Positions 8,943 to 17,877 of a DNA stretch of 64,000 bases are shown here, piece by piece. This DNA comes from Leptospiraceae bacterium (GTDB lineage Bacteria; Spirochaetota; Leptospiria; Leptospirales; Leptonemataceae). Position 1 is the stretch's first letter. Each line of letters begins with the position of its first letter. A model generated the notes under the pieces. It was not told the DNA's origin. It saw only the letters and a program-made list of their open reading frames with translations, and made no database searches. The stretch lies in assembly GCA_026418015.1 (NCBI GenBank), contig JAOACE010000011.1, positions 37,264 through 101,263 on the forward strand, read 5' to 3'. A program made the translations under genes and the position numbers.

Positions 8943-8959
8943 CGCCCACCCAACCCGCC
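8943..8959 (-). promoter_or_regulatory. G-rich tract in the leader of the PPDK-like gene
   Basis: On the minus strand GGCGGGTTGGGTGGGCG lies 37-53 bases before the ATG, in otherwise very AT-rich DNA. With one GG and three GGG runs it could fold as a two-tier G-quadruplex in mRNA or DNA. Function is not known. Confidence 0.35.
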
Positions 8960-9090
8960 ATCAAAATATTAATATAATTTTATAAAAAAAATTAACTGGT
9001 TTAATTTATTTTTTTATAAATATTAAATAATCTAACTAATACCTAATAATTCGATTATATTTTTATTTCAATAATTTTTTATAATTTTTT

Positions 9091-10131
9091 TTATTTTTCG
9101 TAGATTGCACAACAATTTCTTCCTTTATCTTTACAAATATATAAAGCTTCGTCAGCAAGTTTTATTAAATCTTCGTAGTCTTTTATAAGATCTTTATGTA
9201 AGGGTAAATTTGATATACCGATAGATATCGTAATTCTTGCTTCCCTTCCATCAATAAAGAATTGATGTTGTTCAATCCTTTTTCGAATCTCTTCTGCTAA
9301 TTCTAATGCTCGCTTTTGATTGGCTGTTGGCATTAATACACAAAATTCTTCGCCACCATACCTACCAGCAATATCTTCTTCTTTGGATTCGTTTATAACA
9401 CTTAGGATGACTTTTGCAAGTTCTTTTAACGCAATATCTCCTCCTATATGTCCATATTCTGTGTTGACTCTTTTAAAATGATCAATATCCGACATAAGTA
9501 AAGATAAGGGCATACCGGTATATTGATAACGTAAATATTCGTCTTTAAGCCTCATTAAAAAATATTCTTTTCTATATAGTCCTGTTGCATGATCAATCGT
9601 AGCTAAGTTGTGCAAACGAGCATTTTCTATTGCTATGGCAGCTTGATCCGCCATAATCTGAAAAATTTTTAAATCTTCTTGGTCGAAATTTCGATCGTTC
9701 GTTTTGTTTAAGACTTGGATTGTTCCCAATACACGTTTTCGATAAATCAATGGTACACAAATCATAGAGCGAGTTTGGAATCCAGATGTTTCGTCTGCTT
9801 TTCGATAAAATCTTGGATCTTTGGAACAATCTTCTACAAGGACAGGTTCTGCATTTTTAGCAACCCATCCAGAAATTCCTTCGCCCACTTTTAAACGAAT
9901 ATTTTTAAGTTTCTCGCTTTTTTCTCCCAATACTGTATGAAAATATAATTCCTGCTTTTCTTCGTCTAATAACATTAAGCTCGATGCTTCTGCTTCGATA
10001 ACTTCTTTGGCTTTTTCTAATAGACGTTCTAATACCAACGTTAAATTCAAAGTAGAAGATAGATACCTGTTTGCATCTAATACCTCGTAGAGTTTTTTTA
10101 GTTGTTTTTGTAATTTTTCTATATCATTCAT
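9091..10131 (-). CDS. GAF-GGDEF protein, probable diguanylate cyclase
   Basis: The 346-residue cytoplasmic protein opens with a short coiled segment and a GAF sensor domain (about 20-170; IEAEASSLMLLDEE, GEGISGWVA, MICVPLIYRKRVLGTIQVLN). A GGDEF domain follows from about 178 to 340, with GRYGGEEFCVLMP near residue 260. The GGEEF signature is intact, so synthesis of cyclic di-GMP from two GTP is likely. No transmembrane segment or receiver domain is present, so the signal is presumably a cytoplasmic ligand or redox cue bound by GAF. The gene is monocistronic as far as can be seen, and it diverges from the small plus-strand gene at 10175. The ligand cannot be told from sequence. Confidence 0.88.
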   Translation of the reverse strand: MNDIEKLQKQLKKLYEVLDANRYLSSTLNLTLVLERLLEKAKEVIEAEASSLMLLDEEKQELYFHTVLGEKSEKLKNIRLKVGEGISGWVAKNAEPVLVEDCSKDPRFYRKADETSGFQTRSMICVPLIYRKRVLGTIQVLNKTNDRNFDQEDLKIFQIMADQAAIAIENARLHNLATIDHATGLYRKEYFLMRLKDEYLRYQYTGMPLSLLMSDIDHFKRVNTEYGHIGGDIALKELAKVILSVINESKEEDIAGRYGGEEFCVLMPTANQKRALELAEEIRKRIEQHQFFIDGREARITISIGISNLPLHKDLIKDYEDLIKLADEALYICKDKGRNCCAIYEK

Positions 10132-10174
10132 ATTTTTTCTTGTAATTTCGACATGATTGATTATCTTGTAAGTA

Positions 10175-10465
10175 ATGGAAGAATTTACACCCGAAACCCT
10201 GAAACAATTTATTTCTCAAAAAAGAGAACGTCGTAATCCCGAAGAGATTCTAGAAAATATCGACAAATCCAAAGAATTAAGAAAACGATTAGAACAACCC
10301 CAAGCGTCTCTACCACAAAATTTAGCAGAATTAGATGCACAAATTAGAAACAACATGGTAGAAATTATCCGAAGGTTAATGAAAACCAACCAAAAAGAAG
10401 AACTAAAAAAGATATTATTAGAACATAAAACTTTTATAGAAAACATCTTAGAAATCCTTAAATAA
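10175..10465 (+). CDS. Small charged helical protein, function unknown
   Basis: This 96-residue product is rich in Lys, Glu, Arg and Leu and reads as amphipathic helix throughout (for example ILENIDKSKELRKRLEQ and EELKKILLEHKTFIENILE). No signal peptide, membrane segment or known motif was seen. The reading frame has sensible protein composition. The overlapping opposite-strand frame is Ser/Ile/Phe-rich, as expected of an antisense shadow. The ribosome site before 10175 is weak. The gene sits alone on the plus strand between two minus-strand genes and ends five bases before the stop of the 671-residue protein gene. It is judged real but unidentified. Confidence 0.55.
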   Translation: MEEFTPETLKQFISQKRERRNPEEILENIDKSKELRKRLEQPQASLPQNLAELDAQIRNNMVEIIRRLMKTNQKEELKKILLEHKTFIENILEILK

Positions 10466-10469
10466 ACTT

Positions 10470-12485
10470 TTATTTTTGCCTTCTTTTCCATATTGATTCT
10501 AAAAAGTAAATTGCTTGAGGTATTCTTAACGATTCTACTATTACTCTTAACCAATAGGGCAACTTCATATGGAAGGGCACCTTTTTCTCTTTTGGCATAA
10601 ATTCCGATGCAACTGATTCTATGTTTGACTTTAATGATTCCACCAATTGTTGAAGTTTTAATCTTTGTTCATTGTAAAAAATTCTTTCTTCGAGTAATTT
10701 TTCGAAAAATTCCAAAACCATTCTTTCTTTCGGATCTGCTAATCCCTTATCGATTAATTTATGTTGTTCTTTTAAATACCTTCTGTATTCTTTTTCTAAT
10801 TCAATTGCTGAATCTGGATCAGGTGGGTATTGGAGCGTTATAGTCCATAATGGTTCTGTTTCGGAAATAAAGCAAGAAACAAACTCACCTGTTTTAACGA
10901 ACAAGTTCACTTTTACATTTGTAAGGTTATAAACTTCTTCTATCTTAACTTTATCATGAGAAAATCGATTTCTTACTTTATAGAATAATCGATTTACATC
11001 TGCTGGCAAATCTTGGTGTAAGTTTGCAAACAAATAGGTTAATTTTAATGCTTCTGCTAAGTTATAAAGAAGAACTCTATCTGCTGGAATAGGTTGTGTT
11101 CTTATTAGATAGAGCTCATCTTTTATAGAAACTAAATCTTCTGTTGTTGTAAACGTTGCTACTTTTTTTGCTAATTCGTAGATCAAATCTGCAAAAATTG
11201 TATTCTCGAATAGCTTTTGTATAAAATCCAAAACTTCTTCTAAATCTATAATTTGGTTTAAAGTAAATTCAACGTTTGGTATAGCAGGAAAATAATTCTC
11301 TTTTAGTTTTAAAGAGTTCCATTTTTTATCAGGAATGCTGCCAGGAGAAATTAGATAAAAATTTGTAAAATTAAGTTCTTGAAGATCTTTTGCATCGTTA
11401 ATCTTAATAAATTCCAAATCAAAAGGTGCTTTGATGTAATCAAAATTTCGATTAATTTTATCCTGAAACAAAGGAATAAGAATCTTCATTTGTTGTTCAA
11501 TATCATCCCTTACGCGAAATACTAATGCTGCATGAGATTTTGTTTTAGATTCGTAATAATTAACATATCGCGCATAAGGAAGTGTACTCCCATCAGAAAA
11601 AAACTTGGGTCTAGAAAAATAATAAATTCTTTTTAATAAAGTTAGTTTTTCTACATCGGGATAACTTGCTGCAATTTCTTTTTCGATTACATCTGCACGT
11701 CGAAATAATTCAACAAAACCCGGTAAATAAGGAGAAGAAGTAATAGCCATATTAATTCTATCTGGATCAATATGCATTTCGAACAAGCGAAAATGTAATT
11801 CTGGTAAAGGATTGATTGTTAATAGCTCTCCTTTAAAATTGAATAATGAACTAAAAAGCTCACTATTAAAAACAAAAAAACTAAAACCTTCTTTTGCTTT
11901 CTGAGTTGGCAATTTCTCAATCATTCTTTTGATTAAGAGATATTCTTTATCGATGGTAAGGCGTGTTCTAAAATAATTTCCCGAATCCATTACTCTACTA
12001 CCACCAACCAAAACCTGGAACTCTCCTGTATGCATATAAACGATGGATGACTTATCTTTACTTAACTCTCTTTGGTTTGGTGGTAAATAGACTTTATATT
12101 CTACTGGTAAGTTTACTTTTTCTGTTTTTTTTCCGTTATGCGAAGAAAAATAACTCTCTAGATCGAAATAACGATTCAAATAACTAAGCATTTCCTTACT
12201 ACCAACATATCTTATTTTCGAAATACCCATTTCTATGGAATTTCTTAACCACATTTCTTCTAAACCAACATTCCAAAGATGTCTTTCTGGTAGTAATACA
12301 TTTTCTACAAATTGTACAATAGATGCTGGGAAGTTATGACTCGCACCAATACGAGAAAAAGGGCGAAAATCGTCTAAGGTTAATCCCGTATAAATCAATA
12401 TTGTATCTCGATCAATTTGAAAAACTCTATCATTTCCTCTTAATTCTAATGGATTTATCTTATTAGGCTTTACGTTTGCTACCAT
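10470..12485 (-). CDS. Uncharacterised 671-residue protein of the filament cluster
   Basis: No family was recognised. There is no signal peptide or clear membrane helix; the protein looks soluble and cytoplasmic. The middle holds mixed alpha/beta sequence, including a stretch near 440-480 (KVATFTTTEDLVSIKDELYL then IRTQPIPADR) faintly like the ATP-site strand of PEP synthase-type proteins. The last 130 residues are charged and helical, with a Pro-rich basic segment (KEKKVPFHMKLPYW) and a hydrophobic C-terminal helix. The start overlaps the end of the vWA gene by 23 bases, so it is the last gene of the run that begins with the CfpA-like gene. Its function may be tied to that cluster by position only. 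Confidence 0.6.
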   Translation of the reverse strand: MVANVKPNKINPLELRGNDRVFQIDRDTILIYTGLTLDDFRPFSRIGASHNFPASIVQFVENVLLPERHLWNVGLEEMWLRNSIEMGISKIRYVGSKEMLSYLNRYFDLESYFSSHNGKKTEKVNLPVEYKVYLPPNQRELSKDKSSIVYMHTGEFQVLVGGSRVMDSGNYFRTRLTIDKEYLLIKRMIEKLPTQKAKEGFSFFVFNSELFSSLFNFKGELLTINPLPELHFRLFEMHIDPDRINMAITSSPYLPGFVELFRRADVIEKEIAASYPDVEKLTLLKRIYYFSRPKFFSDGSTLPYARYVNYYESKTKSHAALVFRVRDDIEQQMKILIPLFQDKINRNFDYIKAPFDLEFIKINDAKDLQELNFTNFYLISPGSIPDKKWNSLKLKENYFPAIPNVEFTLNQIIDLEEVLDFIQKLFENTIFADLIYELAKKVATFTTTEDLVSIKDELYLIRTQPIPADRVLLYNLAEALKLTYLFANLHQDLPADVNRLFYKVRNRFSHDKVKIEEVYNLTNVKVNLFVKTGEFVSCFISETEPLWTITLQYPPDPDSAIELEKEYRRYLKEQHKLIDKGLADPKERMVLEFFEKLLEERIFYNEQRLKLQQLVESLKSNIESVASEFMPKEKKVPFHMKLPYWLRVIVESLRIPQAIYFLESIWKRRQK

Positions 12486-13704
12486 AGTTATACTCGAATA
12501 TATAATTTTTTATTTTAAATTTATCACCACTATGTATTACATTTTTATCGCTTGTAATCAGCTGAACATCTTTTAGGTACTTGCTTGGAATTTTAAAGTA
12601 ATAATCATCATTTTTATCTACTGCTTTAAGTTCTACCTTCTTAGGAAAATCTTTTTGTCTGATTCTGATTAAACATGAGGGATCGTTTCCAATACTTAGG
12701 GTCTTTTTTTCGAATCGATTTAATTTTATTGCCCTACCAACAGAAGGATGCATACCAGATTCGTAAAAGATTAATTCTCCTTTCATTGGTTTTGGCTTAA
12801 ATCTATAGAAAATCAGCGTACCTAAAATTAAAACTAATAGGAGAGAAATTAATATAATATATTTATAATGATTTATTAATGATAAAATTTTATGGTAAAT
12901 ATTTATAAAATCATTTTTCTTTTGAACTTCACTTTGTTTTTGCTCCAAATCCTGTTTTAATTCTTCTAACCCTGATGGATCTTTTATAGTTGTAGAAGCA
13001 TCTTCTTGTCTATTTATATTATTCTTGGCATTTTGATCACTTTGGTTTGAGTTGACTGGTCTTTCTATTACTTTAACGTTCGAAGATAAGTCTTTTAAAT
13101 TTTTTTCCAACTGCTCACTTTTTTTCTCTGCAAAACTGATGTAGTAAATATATCTATCTTGTATTGGTAATTGTTCTGTTGTAGAATATTCTTTGATGTT
13201 AACCAATTTTCGTTTTTTTGTAGGTTCATCTTTTCCATCTGTTAAGACAATTACATATTGGTTGATTTTGGTTTTATAGAGAATATTTTTTTCTTGATCA
13301 AATTTCTGTTCTTCTAAGGAAGTTTTAGATAATAAATCTCTTAAATAATCCAACAAAAGTTGAAAGTCCGTATATAAACCCAAAGGCTTTAAATCCTGAA
13401 TTAATTGAAGTATTTCCTCTTTTTTTTCTAAAGAATAATTATCAATTTTTTTTAATAGTTTTGGTTCAGAATCAAATGTGATTATGTAGATAGTATCACC
13501 CGATTTCATAAAAGATAAGAGTTCAGCAAACTTTTTTTGAATATGTTGGAAGGCTCCTCCCGCCATAGAACCAGACGTATCTATAACTATATAATACTCA
13601 TTTTTGTTGATAACTTGTATTTCTGGATCTTTTTTACAATACAAAAAAAGTAATATTGTTAAAATAGCCCACGTAAATAGAATATTTTTTTTTATAATTT
13701 TCAT
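12463..13704 (-). CDS. vWA-domain lipoprotein with C-terminal FHA-like domain
   Basis: The 413-residue protein starts with a basic, hydrophobic leader ending in FLYC (C23), a spirochaete-style lipobox. A von Willebrand A domain follows (about 35-210) with the metal site DTSGSM at 42-47 and LTDGKD further on. A Gln/Asn/Lys-rich linker leads to one transmembrane helix near 277-298. The last 100 residues resemble a forkhead-associated fold (LSIGNDPSCLIRIR; VIHSGDKFKIKNYIF), usually a phosphothreonine reader. The vWA part should therefore face the periplasm and the FHA-like part the cytoplasm. AAGGA precedes the ATG. The FHA assignment is weaker than the vWA one. The gene is tightly spaced within the CfpA run. 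Confidence 0.7.
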   Translation of the reverse strand: MKIIKKNILFTWAILTILLFLYCKKDPEIQVINKNEYYIVIDTSGSMAGGAFQHIQKKFAELLSFMKSGDTIYIITFDSEPKLLKKIDNYSLEKKEEILQLIQDLKPLGLYTDFQLLLDYLRDLLSKTSLEEQKFDQEKNILYKTKINQYVIVLTDGKDEPTKKRKLVNIKEYSTTEQLPIQDRYIYYISFAEKKSEQLEKNLKDLSSNVKVIERPVNSNQSDQNAKNNINRQEDASTTIKDPSGLEELKQDLEQKQSEVQKKNDFINIYHKILSLINHYKYIILISLLLVLILGTLIFYRFKPKPMKGELIFYESGMHPSVGRAIKLNRFEKKTLSIGNDPSCLIRIRQKDFPKKVELKAVDKNDDYYFKIPSKYLKDVQLITSDKNVIHSGDKFKIKNYIFEYNYGSKRKA

Positions 13705-13719
13705 ACCGATATTCCTTAG

Positions 13720-14433
13720 CTATTTTTCTACATATTGTTTTTCTTCTTTTATATAGCTTCTTAGATCTAATTTTAATTCATTTTCTCTATCTAAAAATTC
13801 AATAAAGAGTATATAAAACCACATTAAGGTATCTTCGTTCGTTTCTATAATTTTAAACGTAGCTTGTTCCCAATCTTTAACTATAATCCCTTGATCTAAA
13901 ACACAAATCAAATCTACTTCGCAGTTAATGGGAATAGATTTTTCTTCTGATGCATGAACCATCGAAAGTTTATGTGATAACAATGGCACACGCGAATTGT
14001 ATGCAAACAAGATAGAATACAAGGGAATGATCTTTTCTTCGGGTAAATTATAATCCATCGCATACATCGTCTTAACTGTATTGGTTATTTCCACATGTTT
14101 TAACAAAGACTCCGTAGTTAATTCACGTTCTATCGAAAAAAAAGAATAGATCTGATCGGTTAATACATACCCTCCCGTTAGGTTTAAAAAATTTTTGCAC
14201 CATTTTTTATAAACGATTAAGTCTAGATTTTTGTTAAGCACATGCGTTCTGTTACGAACTTTACCCATTGCAAGAGAAAAACCCAAAGGAATATGATCTT
14301 TGATAAAATCGTAAAATTCTTTAAATAATTTTAAATCCTTTTCGGAAGGGGGAGTGATTCCCTTTTTATCCAAGCGTGCTTTTAGTGCATCCTGTAACCA
14401 TTTAGATTGTTCCTGAAAGTATTTTTCAAACAT
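13720..14433 (-). CDS. Uncharacterised 237-residue protein of the filament cluster
   Basis: No family can be named with confidence. The protein is soluble and of mixed alpha/beta pattern. Short stretches (NKNLDLIVYKKWC; IPLYSILFAYNSRVPLLSHK; VDLICVLDQGIIVKDWE) recall the layout of the DUF6602 group of nuclease-like proteins, but the acidic IEVKS-type motif is not evident, so this is only a hint. It lies 15 bases before the vWA gene and 7 bases after the 308-residue gene. All three are very likely on one transcript. Confidence 0.55.
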   Translation of the reverse strand: MFEKYFQEQSKWLQDALKARLDKKGITPPSEKDLKLFKEFYDFIKDHIPLGFSLAMGKVRNRTHVLNKNLDLIVYKKWCKNFLNLTGGYVLTDQIYSFFSIERELTTESLLKHVEITNTVKTMYAMDYNLPEEKIIPLYSILFAYNSRVPLLSHKLSMVHASEEKSIPINCEVDLICVLDQGIIVKDWEQATFKIIETNEDTLMWFYILFIEFLDRENELKLDLRSYIKEEKQYVEK

Positions 14434-14440
14434 AATTCAT

Positions 14441-15367
14441 TTAAAATAAATTTAAAACTTTATTAACATCTTTTTTAAGGAAAGATTCAAATCTTGGAGA
14501 TGCACCTTCGTGTAAATATTTTTGCAATCTACTTACACCTTTTATATTTTCTCCAATTACTTGAAACATAATTACACCACCATGTTTTACTTTTCCCCAT
14601 TTAAAGAGAGAATTCAAATCTTGTATTAACTCTCCTTCGTGGTAGACAATTACCTTGCAGTCGGGATATTTCGCTTCGTATGCCTCGATGATATTTTTCC
14701 AAGCTTCTACGTTTCCGTTATGGAATAACTCATTTGTAACTTGAACAGAATATTTTGGTGTAATATTTCTACTTTTGGGAATTGTTGGAGAAGGCTGTGG
14801 TTGTGGTGGTTCTAATTTTACCTCTGGTTTTTCTTCTATCTTTCTCTCTTCTGGTAGAATAAAATCTAAATCTTCTTCGGGAATTTTATTTTCTAATAAC
14901 ATAAAAAAAGCATCAATAGCTTTTTTTGCAATTTCTTGATTTCCTTTCTTGCTTCTTACATAAACTGTTAACAATTCATCTTTTTTTAGTTCATGCACTC
15001 TATCCCAATGATCCTGGTTTGCAGGATTTATAACAACCAAGCCATATGTTGGATGATAATATGCAATAACTACATCTAATGCATTCCATTTCTGAAACGT
15101 TTTAGACAAAATGGAAAAGTTATAAAAGTCATAGTTTAAATTGATGGATTCTGAAGGTAATTTCGCACGTTCTACAAGTATTAATCTTAAAATTGCGGGA
15201 ATTTGCTCTTTGGTAATTAAGCCTTGGTCTAACATTTCGTTCAAAATATTTGCTAGATTCTCCCCTTTTTCGAACCTATCTACAATGGTTGTTGTAAAAA
15301 CCATGTGCCTTAGCAGCTTATTGTATGTTTCTCTTTTGCCCGTAGAATAATATGTTTTTCCTATCAT
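14441..15367 (-). CDS. Uncharacterised two-part protein of the filament cluster
   Basis: The 308-residue product has a helical N-terminal half, a Pro/Glu-rich linker near 185-205 (KLEPPQPQPSPTIP), and a compact C-terminal domain of about 100 residues (ELFHNGNVEAWKNIIEAY, LFKWGKVKHGGVIMF, YLHEGASPRFESFL). I believe the C-terminal domain is conserved in spirochaetes, but I have no name for it. The ATG at 15367 was preferred to a TTG at 15379 because GAGAGGG precedes it closely. An 18-bp hairpin separates it from the CfpA-like gene upstream, so it may be transcribed at a lower level than that gene by read-through. Confidence 0.6.
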   Translation of the reverse strand: MIGKTYYSTGKRETYNKLLRHMVFTTTIVDRFEKGENLANILNEMLDQGLITKEQIPAILRLILVERAKLPSESINLNYDFYNFSILSKTFQKWNALDVVIAYYHPTYGLVVINPANQDHWDRVHELKKDELLTVYVRSKKGNQEIAKKAIDAFFMLLENKIPEEDLDFILPEERKIEEKPEVKLEPPQPQPSPTIPKSRNITPKYSVQVTNELFHNGNVEAWKNIIEAYEAKYPDCKVIVYHEGELIQDLNSLFKWGKVKHGGVIMFQVIGENIKGVSRLQKYLHEGASPRFESFLKKDVNKVLNLF

Positions 15368-15393
15368 AGTCCCTCTCAATTTTAAGAATTATA

Positions 15394-15450
15394 AATCTAC
15401 CAACAGAACTTAAAAAGTTCTATTGGTAGATTATCCCACCCTTCCCCACC
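15394..15450 (-). promoter_or_regulatory. G-rich tract plus 18-bp hairpin after the CfpA-like gene
   Basis: Read on the minus strand, GGTGGGGAAGGGTGGG (15450-15435) comes first, then two 18-base arms (15432-15415 and 15411-15394) that pair with one G-U and a three-base loop. No T-run follows, so it is not a standard terminator. An mRNA 3'-end stabiliser or partial attenuator between an abundant filament gene and its neighbours is an inference. Confidence 0.6.
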
Positions 15451-15473
15451 TTATAGGTTATGAATGTTTTAAA

Positions 15474-17513
15474 TTATAATTCTTTTAAACCCATGTCTTT
15501 TAATTTATCTTCGTAAGATTTTGGAGTTACATCCGCTGAACCTTTAACACCAGAATCCGAAGATGTTACGCTATTACCAGAAGGAATATTATTGGATACT
15601 GATGATGTTTCTTCTATACTTGATTGAGGAGTTGAGTATTGAGAAGCTAATTTTCTCATTTGAGCATCTGCTTCTGAATCAGCCTCGAAGGACATTTCGC
15701 GATCATCACGTACGGTAGATCTTCTACGTTTAAATGTTGCAAAAGCAGCATCAGCAAAACCTTTAGAGACACTATGTAAAAACTCATTTAGAACATTTGC
15801 CATTGCCTTCATCATATATTGTTTTCTTTTGTTTGTACTGATATCGATATCTAAAAGTAACCCCGGTTGTAAATGGTGTGGGTTAATTTCGTAGATAAAT
15901 TTATTGAATTGTTTTTCTAGAAGATTTACTCTTTCTTCTACAACAACTCTTTCTACTGGGTTTTGATAGCCATACATTGTATGTAATTTTTCTTTGATTT
16001 CTTTTAATTTCTGAGATGTATTCTTGATTTCTACTGTATAGGTTCTGTTATTTTTTTCTACAAAAGTGTTAACAGGATCTCTATATTTTAGTTTATTCCA
16101 TTGAATTTCGTCTGGATCAGAATTAATAGATTGTCTTTCTTTTACCCATTTTTTAGGCATAACAGCTTCTGCTAAATCTTCGAAATCTTTGATGACTTTT
16201 TTCAATCCACCAAATTTCTTCTTAGAACGTTGATATAACTCTTCTACCACATCCATCACTGCATCAACTTCTCTTATAAAAGCATTCATTCTTGCATCAT
16301 AGATTCTTTTTAATTCTCGTATTTGAGATTGATCGTAGTATACTAAACGAATTGCATATCGTTCGTCGGGTAATTGTGTTTCGTCTTCGTCTTCGTATTC
16401 GCGTATTAAGCATTCTCTTGCATTTTTCTTGTTATCACATACTTGATAACCCAATTTTGATGTATCCAAAATAGATGTAATCGTATTAACTGCGGTGTTA
16501 AAACCTCTGTTTCGAATATTTTCGTCATCGATAATCGCTTTAATTCTTTCTCTCATGTTTAGAGGATCATAATCTTCTTGATCAATTTCTGCTCTTAGAC
16601 CTTCGATTTTATCTAAGAATTTTTTTGCTAAAATTGCATAACGTCGAGAATTGGGATCAGATGCATTATCGTCTGTAAATTTCTCTACCATTTTGATTTT
16701 TTCGAACATCACTTCGCTGTCTGTTAACTCTGGTCTTCCAGAATCCACAATTTCTTCTTTTAGTTTTTCAATTTCTCTATCAATCAATTCCATGATGTGT
16801 TTTGCTAATGTATCTTTTAGCAAAAATTCAACTGTTGTTTGATAGTGAAAAATGGGACTTATCAACTCAGAATCAAGGATGTTTATGGATAATTTAATAT
16901 CGGTAACTGTTTTTGGTTTATATAGATTATCTTTGAATACACATTTTACGATGGAGTAAGCATTTTCTCCTCTTACGAATGCACCAACATCAGTTTTTTG
17001 ACGTAATATCGCGTTAGTTTCGTTTTCTAAATCGTTTACACCTCTTTGAATGTGCCCTTGTAAGTGTCCATACATGTTAATGATAGATTTTTCGATCTCA
17101 CCCGTATTGAACTTATCTGCCCCAGCTAATTTGTCGATTAATTCGGAGATTTCTCTTGGTGTATATCTTGCCAACGCTCGCAACTCTTCTTTATCGATAA
17201 AATCGCGAACCTTTTTCATCATTTCGTCTTCTACGGTAATCGTATAGCGATTGAACATGTTTACATAAGCTTGATTCACATAGTTATAGATTTTATCTTC
17301 TATACTTGCCATTATATCCACATCTTTTACGATTTCTGGGGGTAATTTAGTTTGTACAAAATCCCTCACTCTTGCCGCAGCATCATCGATAATTTTTTTC
17401 GATTCCGCTATTTTATTTCGCCCTTCCCAAACGAGTGACGTTCTCGATGCCACAGCACTTGGGATTACTGGATCTACTTTATTAGGACTTTTTGGAAATT
17501 GACCCGCTGCCAT
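15474..17513 (-). CDS. cfpA: Cytoplasmic filament protein A-like
   Basis: The 679-residue product is rich in charged, helical sequence without a signal peptide or membrane helix. It matches in length the treponemal cytoplasmic filament protein CfpA (about 78 kDa). Runs such as YGHLQGHIQRGVNDLENETN, KTDVGAFVRGENAYSIVKC and SINILDSELISPIFHYQTTV are, from memory, characteristic of that spirochaete-only family. The last 60 residues are Ser/Gly-rich and look disordered. CfpA forms ribbons running under the membrane, linked to cell division and motility. The ATG at 17513 was chosen because GGAGG lies eight bases before it; an ATG at 17528 would place the ribosome site inside the gene. The gene heads a five-gene same-strand run. 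I am moderately sure of the family. Confidence 0.6.
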   Translation of the reverse strand: MAAGQFPKSPNKVDPVIPSAVASRTSLVWEGRNKIAESKKIIDDAAARVRDFVQTKLPPEIVKDVDIMASIEDKIYNYVNQAYVNMFNRYTITVEDEMMKKVRDFIDKEELRALARYTPREISELIDKLAGADKFNTGEIEKSIINMYGHLQGHIQRGVNDLENETNAILRQKTDVGAFVRGENAYSIVKCVFKDNLYKPKTVTDIKLSINILDSELISPIFHYQTTVEFLLKDTLAKHIMELIDREIEKLKEEIVDSGRPELTDSEVMFEKIKMVEKFTDDNASDPNSRRYAILAKKFLDKIEGLRAEIDQEDYDPLNMRERIKAIIDDENIRNRGFNTAVNTITSILDTSKLGYQVCDNKKNARECLIREYEDEDETQLPDERYAIRLVYYDQSQIRELKRIYDARMNAFIREVDAVMDVVEELYQRSKKKFGGLKKVIKDFEDLAEAVMPKKWVKERQSINSDPDEIQWNKLKYRDPVNTFVEKNNRTYTVEIKNTSQKLKEIKEKLHTMYGYQNPVERVVVEERVNLLEKQFNKFIYEINPHHLQPGLLLDIDISTNKRKQYMMKAMANVLNEFLHSVSKGFADAAFATFKRRRSTVRDDREMSFEADSEADAQMRKLASQYSTPQSSIEETSSVSNNIPSGNSVTSSDSGVKGSADVTPKSYEDKLKDMGLKEL

Positions 17514-17594
17514 ATATTCTTCCTCCATTTATACTTATTGATTACATTGTATTGTTAAAAAAAATTAACACTTATTAACTATTATCGTATTTTT

Positions 17595-17622
17595 ATATTA
17601 CCATCTTTTAAGATCAAGTAAA
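17595..17622 (-). promoter_or_regulatory. Candidate promoter for the CfpA-like gene
   Basis: On the minus strand TTTACT (17622-17617) and TAATAT (17600-17595) are 16 bp apart and about 82 bp before the start. AT-rich background lowers confidence. Confidence 0.35.
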
Positions 17623-17656
17623 AAATTTTATAAATTGAAAATTTTTTTATTTTTTA

Positions 17657-17863
17657 TTAATCTCTGAATTTATAACCACCTTTTCGCAATAGTTCTTTTT
17701 CTCTTTCACTGATAATTTCGAACTTCATGCCTTGTTTGATAAATTCCAATGGACTTATATAACCAAGTTCTTCTACATACAACAAAGGTTTACCAGATTC
17801 TATTCGTACTTCTCCTTTGAGTTTTCTATAACCATACATCAAAGAATACATTTTTACTATCAT
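17657..17863 (-). CDS. Small hypothetical protein (68 residues)
   Basis: No family was recognised. The product has a short basic N-terminus and alternating strand-like segments (GEVRIESGKPLLYVEELGY), then a charged C-terminus. It follows the amidohydrolase gene by 14 bases on the same strand and could be the last gene of that operon. A second ATG five codons in is an alternative start. Acceptance rests on position and a sensible composition; the evidence is modest. Confidence 0.45.
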   Translation of the reverse strand: MIVKMYSLMYGYRKLKGEVRIESGKPLLYVEELGYISPLEFIKQGMKFEIISEREKELLRKGGYKFRD

Positions 17864-17877
17864 AAGCAGATCACATT

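Noticed and set aside
10216..10554. 112-codon open frame on the minus strand overlapping the 96-residue gene
   Set aside because: Its Ser/Ile/Phe-rich product is what the complement of a Lys/Glu-rich gene gives. It also overlaps the end of the 671-residue gene.
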